Source of the DNA: Marivita sp003149565
GTDB lineage: Bacteria > Pseudomonadota > Alphaproteobacteria > Rhodobacterales > Rhodobacteraceae
Length of the DNA stretch: 64,000 nt
Assembly: GCF_965216415.1 (NCBI RefSeq)
Contig: NZ_CBDCFU010000002.1
Strand: one strand, 5' to 3'
In this document: piece by piece, positions 60,070-64,000 of the stretch
How positions within the stretch are numbered: the stretch's first letter is position 1
How the letters are laid out: the number at the start of each line of letters is the position of its first letter
Notes under the pieces: model-generated
Told to the model about the DNA's origin: nothing
Databases searched by the model: none
The model's input: the letters and a program-made list of their open reading frames with translations, nothing else
Position numbers and translations under genes: made by a program

Positions 60070-60570
60070 ATGGCCCTGTCCGAACAGTATCTTGAAGACG
60101 ATATTCATCCGATCGACATTGTTGAGACGATCGCCAATCATCACGATTGGGATTTCGACCGGATCGCGGAAGACCAGATCGCGATGGCGGTTGAAGGGCA
60201 ATGGCGGACCTATTCGATCACGTTGGCCTGGTCGCCCTATGACGAGACCTTGCGCCTGATCTGTACCTTCGACATGGAGCCGCCCGCCGAGCGGATGCCT
60301 GCGCTGCATGCCGGGTTGAATCTCGTGAACGATCAATGCTGGGCTGGGGCCTTTACCTATTGGGAAGAGGCCAAGCTGATGGTCTATCGCTACGGACTGG
60401 TTCTAGCCGGAGGCAATGTGGCCAGCGCTGAACAGATTGATACGATGATCAATTGCGCCGTGATGAGCGCCGAGCGCTATTACCCGGCGTTCCAGCTGGT
60501 TGTCTGGGGCAACCGTGATCCGCAAGATGCGCTTGAGGTCGCCATTGCAGAGGCCTACGGGCGCGCGTAA
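60070..60570 (+). CDS. YbjN domain-containing protein
   Basis: A 166-residue cytoplasmic protein. HPIDIVETIANHHDWDFDRI at the start and RTYSITLAWSPYDETLRLICTFDME in the middle match the YbjN domain (type III secretion chaperone-like fold). Terminal ERYYPAFQLVVWGNRDPQDAL is also typical. Its function is unclear; E. coli YbjN affects motility and stress. GGAGG before the ATG fixes the start. proC follows 33 nt downstream on the same strand. Confidence 0.85.
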   Translation: MALSEQYLEDDIHPIDIVETIANHHDWDFDRIAEDQIAMAVEGQWRTYSITLAWSPYDETLRLICTFDMEPPAERMPALHAGLNLVNDQCWAGAFTYWEEAKLMVYRYGLVLAGGNVASAEQIDTMINCAVMSAERYYPAFQLVVWGNRDPQDALEVAIAEAYGRA

Positions 60571-60603
60571 CACTGGGCCCCAACGCATAACGTGGGGGGC
60601 ATC

Positions 60604-61419
60604 ATGCAGAATTCCGATATCGCCAAGCGCGGCCTTGTTCTTTTGGGGTGTGGCAAGATGGGGTCGGCCATGCTTGAAGGTTGGCTGGCCGGAGGGTTGC
60701 CGGCAGGCTCGGTCTGGGTAAGCGATCCTAACCCGTCTGACTGGGTGCAGGCACAGGGCGTACACCTGAATACGGATTTGCCCGAACACCCGGCCATCGT
60801 GCTGGTTGCCGTCAAGCCACAGATCATGCGGGAGGCGCTGCCGGCGCTGGCCCCCCTCGGAAATGCCGGCACGCTATTCCTGTCGGTTGCCGCCGGGATC
60901 ACCATTGCCACTTTCGAGGGGATGCTCGGCGCGCAGACTCCGGTCATCAGATCCATTCCCAACACACCTGCCGCCGTAAAGCAGGGGATCACTGCGATCA
61001 TTGGTAACGCGCATGTGTCCGAACAGCAGATGCAGATGGCGGAAACCTTGCTGTCGGCCATTGGCCAGACGGTGCGGCTTGAGACGGAAGACCAAATGGA
61101 TGCAGTCACCGGGCTGAGCGGGTCGGGTCCCGCATATGTGTTCCACATGATTGAATGTCTTGCGCATGCCGGGGAAGCGCAGGGGTTGGCGCCTGAACTG
61201 GCCATGACCTTGGCCAAAGCCACTGTTGCCGGGTCCGGTGCGCTGGCAATGCAGGCAGGCGAAACTCCCAGTCAGCTGCGCGTCAATGTCACCAGCCCAA
61301 ATGGCACCACGCAGGCCGGGTTGAACGTGCTGATGGATGAAGAGACGGGCCTGCCGCCGCTCATTGCGCAGACCATAGATGCAGCAACAAAGCGGTCCAA
61401 GGAGTTGGCCAATGGCTGA
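60604..61419 (+). CDS. proC: pyrroline-5-carboxylate reductase
   Basis: The last step of proline synthesis: P5C to proline with NAD(P)H. It has 271 residues. LLGCGKMGSAMLEGWLAGGL (about 13-32) is the Rossmann motif; VAVKPQIM and the signature region around DAVTGLSGSGPAYVFHMIE (about 177-195) bind substrate. The GTG four codons earlier is a possible start. Its end overlaps csaA by 8 nt. Confidence 0.96.
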   Translation: MQNSDIAKRGLVLLGCGKMGSAMLEGWLAGGLPAGSVWVSDPNPSDWVQAQGVHLNTDLPEHPAIVLVAVKPQIMREALPALAPLGNAGTLFLSVAAGITIATFEGMLGAQTPVIRSIPNTPAAVKQGITAIIGNAHVSEQQMQMAETLLSAIGQTVRLETEDQMDAVTGLSGSGPAYVFHMIECLAHAGEAQGLAPELAMTLAKATVAGSGALAMQAGETPSQLRVNVTSPNGTTQAGLNVLMDEETGLPPLIAQTIDAATKRSKELANG

Positions 61420-61753
61420 TCAGATCACGTTTGAAGATTTCATGAAGGTGGACATACGTGTCGGAACTGTCGTTCAGGCAGAGCCGTTTCCAGAAGCACG
61501 CAAACCCGCGATCAAGCTCTGGGTCGACTACGGGGACGAAATCGGGGTCAAGAAATCCTCGGCTCAGATCACCGTTCATTACGACCCGGACACGTTGATC
61601 GGCAAGAAGGTGATGGGCGTGGTCAATTTTCCGCCGCGCCAGATCGGGCCGTTCATGTCTGAAGCACTGGTGCTCGGGTTCTACGATGCGAACCAGGCCA
61701 TCATCTTGGCCGTACCCGACAAGGACACACCAAATGGAGCGCGCCTGTGCTGA
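61412..61753 (+). CDS. csaA: tRNA-binding (CsaA-like) protein
   Basis: A 113-residue dimeric OB-fold protein. FEDFMKVDIRVGTVVQAEPF (about 7-26), KPAIKLWVDYGDEIG and VNFPPRQIGPFMSEALVLGF are the CsaA/tRNA-binding-domain signature. In Bacillus CsaA acts as an export chaperone; in many bacteria it binds tRNA. It overlaps proC by 8 nt and the next gene by 7 nt, so the four genes from ybjN on may be one transcript. Confidence 0.88.
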   Translation: MADQITFEDFMKVDIRVGTVVQAEPFPEARKPAIKLWVDYGDEIGVKKSSAQITVHYDPDTLIGKKVMGVVNFPPRQIGPFMSEALVLGFYDANQAIILAVPDKDTPNGARLC

Positions 61754-62700
61754 AGTTGCTGATCACCCGCAAACTCCCCGATGCGGTTCTTGATAGAGCA
61801 CGGGAGGTGTTCGACGTTACAGTGCGCGACAACACCGCGCCGCTTAATCGAGAGGAACTGATCCAGAGCCTGTCCGACTATGACGTTGTGCTGCCGACAT
61901 TGGGTGATGCCTACAGCGCGGACATCTTCGATTCTGTACCTGACAAGCGGACAAAGCTGCTCGCGAATTTCGGAGTGGGGTACAACCATATTGACGCCGC
62001 TGCAGCGCGTACTGCCGGAATCGAGGTCACCAACACTCCCGGTGCCGTGACAGACGCCACTGCCGATATTGCTTTGACGCTGATGCTGATGACGTGCCGC
62101 CGGGCAGGCGAAGGCGAACGGATGGTCCGGGCAGGTCAGTGGGAGGGGTGGCATCCAACGCAGCTCCTGGGCCTGCATATGTCCGGCAAGATGTTGGGTG
62201 TGGTCGGAATGGGGCGCATTGGCCAAGCCATCGCCCAACGGGCGCATTTCGGCTTTGGCATGTCTGTAAAATACTACAACCGGTCTCCGAAAGAGATGTC
62301 TTTCCCGGCAGAGCAAATCTCTGACCTGCGCGACCTCGCGGCGCAGGTGGATGTGATGGTGATCGCCGTGCCCGGCGGGGCAGATACCCATCATTTGATC
62401 GACGCATCTGTCCTGAACGCAATGAAGCCCCACGCGCATGTGGTCAACATTGCGCGCGGGGATGTGGTCAAAGAAGCTGATTTGATTGCAGCCCTTTCAG
62501 AGGGCCGGATTGCAGGGGCTGGTTTGGATGTCTACGAATTCGAGCCGAGAGTGCCGCAGGCGCTCATCGATATGGAAAACGTGACGCTCTTGCCGCATCT
62601 TGGAACGGCCGCACTGGAAGTGCGGACCGCGATGGGTCTTATGGCGGTCGACAATGCAATAGCCTTTGAGAAGGGCCACCCGTTGCCCAACCCCGTCTAG
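61747..62700 (+). CDS. D-2-hydroxyacid dehydrogenase (glyoxylate/hydroxypyruvate reductase type)
   Basis: A 317-residue NAD(P)-dependent dehydrogenase. GMGRIGQAIAQRAHFGFGM is the nucleotide-binding loop; the catalytic triad is Arg in VVNIARGDVV, Glu in VYEFEPRVPQ and His in LLPHLGTA. The size and sequence suit glyoxylate/hydroxypyruvate reductase or D-glycerate dehydrogenase. It starts with GTG within the csaA end. It is convergent with a small membrane-protein gene (4-nt overlap). Confidence 0.9.
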   Translation: MLKLLITRKLPDAVLDRAREVFDVTVRDNTAPLNREELIQSLSDYDVVLPTLGDAYSADIFDSVPDKRTKLLANFGVGYNHIDAAAARTAGIEVTNTPGAVTDATADIALTLMLMTCRRAGEGERMVRAGQWEGWHPTQLLGLHMSGKMLGVVGMGRIGQAIAQRAHFGFGMSVKYYNRSPKEMSFPAEQISDLRDLAAQVDVMVIAVPGGADTHHLIDASVLNAMKPHAHVVNIARGDVVKEADLIAALSEGRIAGAGLDVYEFEPRVPQALIDMENVTLLPHLGTAALEVRTAMGLMAVDNAIAFEKGHPLPNPV

Positions 62701-62951
62701 ACCTCACGCTCTCCGATACGGGGGATCGGGCCATGTTCGTGTGGCTTTCGGTCAGGAGACCATTGAGGGTCGTTGTTCTTTATCAGGCGCGAGACATAAT
62801 ACGCGCTGGGCCATGCCATGAGAAAGCCAATGACAGCGGCGCCGCCCACGACCCACCAAGAATAATAGCCCATTGAAAAGGCCGTTGTAACAAGCGTGCC
62901 AGTGATAAGTGACCCGCTCATCAGGGTAAGTATGATTGATAGTCGGTCCAT
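62697..62951 (-). CDS. small two-helix membrane protein of unknown function
   Basis: An 84-residue protein with two transmembrane helices (about 4-24 and 30-52), each Gly- or Ala-containing, and a polar C-terminal tail (NNDPQWSPDRKPHEHGPI). AAGGAGGTTAAC just upstream is a near-perfect ribosome-binding site, which confirms the ATG. I recognise no family. It is divergent from the ketoacyl synthase gene (122-nt gap) and convergent with the dehydrogenase. Confidence 0.7.
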   Translation of the reverse strand: MDRLSIILTLMSGSLITGTLVTTAFSMGYYSWWVVGGAAVIGFLMAWPSAYYVSRLIKNNDPQWSPDRKPHEHGPIPRIGEREV

Positions 62952-63073
62952 GTTAACCTCCTTTGGATGATAAACGCGTGCCGCAGAGCAGAGGTTCCGA
63001 ACTTGCGTAGCGTCGCTCTTGACCCTGTGGCATTGCTGCAGTCTGGTCCCGGCACGCAAAAAGGACCTGACCG

Positions 63074-64000
63074 ATGATCCAGCCCGCCATTACCGGAAGT
63101 GGCGTTTTCACGCCCGAACATGTCATCACCAACGACGAACTTGTGGTCGCGTTCAACGCATATGCAGACCGTATGAATGCAGACAATGCCGAGGCAATCG
63201 CGCGCGGCGAAGCAGAACCGGTCCCGCATTCCAGCGCAGATTTTATTGTCTCTGCCTCGGGCATCGAACAACGATTTGTCATGGACAAAACGGGTGTGCT
63301 TGATCCTAACCGGATGTTTCCGCACCTGCGCGCGCGGTCAGATGAAGAACCTTCGATCATGGCGGAAATGGCAGTCAATGCGATCACAAAAGCGCTGGCA
63401 CAGGCCGGACGGGATGCGTCCGAAGTCGATCTGGTGATCTGCGCCGCGTCAAACCACGAACGTGCCTATCCGGCGATTGCAGTCGAGATTCAGGAACTGA
63501 TCGGGGCAGGCGGCTTTGCGTTTGATATGAACGTCGCCTGTTCCTCCGCCACGTTCGGTATTCAGGCCGCCGCCGATATGGTGCGATCCGGATCGGTCAA
63601 ATGTGCTATTGTGGTAAACCCAGAGATTTGTTCGGCGCATCTTGAATGGCGGGACCGGGATTGCCACTTCATTTTCGGTGACGTGGCAACAGCGGTGGTG
63701 ATTGAACCCGACGCTAACGCCACGGGTTCGCATTTCACCATTCACGGTACGCGCTGCGCCACTGAGTTTTCGAACAATATTCGCAACAATAATGGCTTCC
63801 TGCGCCGCACACGCGACCAGATGGAAGATCGGCGCGACATGCAGTTCATGCAGAACGGTCGCAAAGTGTTCAAGGAAGTGCTGCCAATGGTCTCTGCCCA
63901 TATTACCGGACATCTGGCGGACCAGGGATGGGCAGCTGACAGTCTCAAGCGGCTCTGGTTGCATCAAGCCAACAAAACAATGAACGACTTTATCGGCAAA
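63074..64000 (+). CDS. FabH-like beta-ketoacyl synthase III family protein (3' end outside window)
   Basis: A thiolase-fold enzyme, of which 309 codons are visible. ITGSGVFTPEHVITNDELV is the FabH opening; the nucleophile is Cys156 (NVACSSATFG) and the first catalytic His is His297 (LWLHQANKTM). The second Asn lies beyond the edge. Compared with housekeeping FabH (from memory of E. coli FabH), about 25 extra residues lie between the opening (about 20) and SADFIVSASGI (54-64), so it is a separate subfamily. AAAAAGGACC is upstream of the ATG. Pathway unknown. Confidence 0.88.
   Translation, partial: MIQPAITGSGVFTPEHVITNDELVVAFNAYADRMNADNAEAIARGEAEPVPHSSADFIVSASGIEQRFVMDKTGVLDPNRMFPHLRARSDEEPSIMAEMAVNAITKALAQAGRDASEVDLVICAASNHERAYPAIAVEIQELIGAGGFAFDMNVACSSATFGIQAAADMVRSGSVKCAIVVNPEICSAHLEWRDRDCHFIFGDVATAVVIEPDANATGSHFTIHGTRCATEFSNNIRNNNGFLRRTRDQMEDRRDMQFMQNGRKVFKEVLPMVSAHITGHLADQGWAADSLKRLWLHQANKTMNDFIGK

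Noticed and set aside
1..64000. CRISPR arrays, insertion sequences, tRNA or rRNA genes
   Set aside because: I looked for spaced direct repeats, transposase motifs, tRNA T-loop signatures and rRNA segments and found none; a dedicated tRNA scan would be decisive.

Overview
The window looks like chromosomal DNA of a marine-type alphaproteobacterium, most likely Rhodobacterales (Roseobacter group). The reasons are a moderately high G+C content, the ffh-GNAT-chorismate mutase-rpsP-rimM-trmD-rplS-rpmE order, MipZ, a fused sulfate adenylyltransferase/APS kinase, an Hsp20-DUF1150 pair, a stand-alone PhnM, a Hint_2-type protein and the tandem def/def-like/fmt genes. Nothing looks like a prophage, insertion sequence, CRISPR array, or rRNA or tRNA gene; about 83 protein genes fill nearly all of the DNA. 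All calls come from reading the sequence; no database search was run.

Layout. 1-12.6 kb: a partial DEAD-box RNA helicase; LysE exporter; a tightly overlapped DUF3429-methyltransferase-rnhA-TRIC channel run; a MalY/PatB C-S lyase; peptide deformylase, a catalytically degenerate deformylase paralogue and fmt; two small membrane proteins; a SulP anion transporter with a tandem-Usp protein; a glutathionyl-hydroquinone reductase-like GST; and a degenerate receiver domain. 12.8-19.7 kb: SMC, an HpcH/HpaI aldolase, MipZ, L31 and L19. 19.9-28.7 kb: the ffh/rpsP/rimM/trmD translation-and-secretion block on the minus strand, interspersed with four tandem GNAT acetyltransferases, chorismate mutase, a MipA/OmpV outer-membrane protein, a sulfotransferase-like protein and an EthD protein.

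28.9-43.8 kb: azoreductase with a divergent LysR; EamA transporter; TraB/GumN; a PD-(D/E)XK-like DUF2161 protein; a NitT/TauT-type ABC transporter behind an AT-rich palindrome; groESL with a sigma70-like promoter and a CIRCE-like operator; a second EamA; a secreted lipase-like hydrolase overlapping a lone phnM; purEK; and Hsp20-DUF1150 behind a heat-shock-type promoter. 43.9-51.9 kb: the bifunctional sulfate-activation enzyme, trxB with a divergent Lrp, a Hint protein with a lost nucleophile, pgeF-midA-lgt and ubiK.

51.9-59.6 kb is the most distinctive region. An aldo/keto reductase fused to a Rid domain is transcribed divergently from a seven-gene run made of a TIGR04076-type protein, an aldo/keto reductase without the usual catalytic His, and a complete Liv-type ABC importer whose binding-protein gene comes last, closed by a strong terminator. 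It looks like an uptake-and-processing module for an unknown small organic substrate. 59.6-64 kb: a GC-rich hairpin repeat, an intergenic stretch with DnaA-box-like sites, YbjN, ProC, CsaA, a 2-hydroxyacid dehydrogenase, a small membrane protein and the start of a FabH-like ketoacyl synthase that leaves the window.
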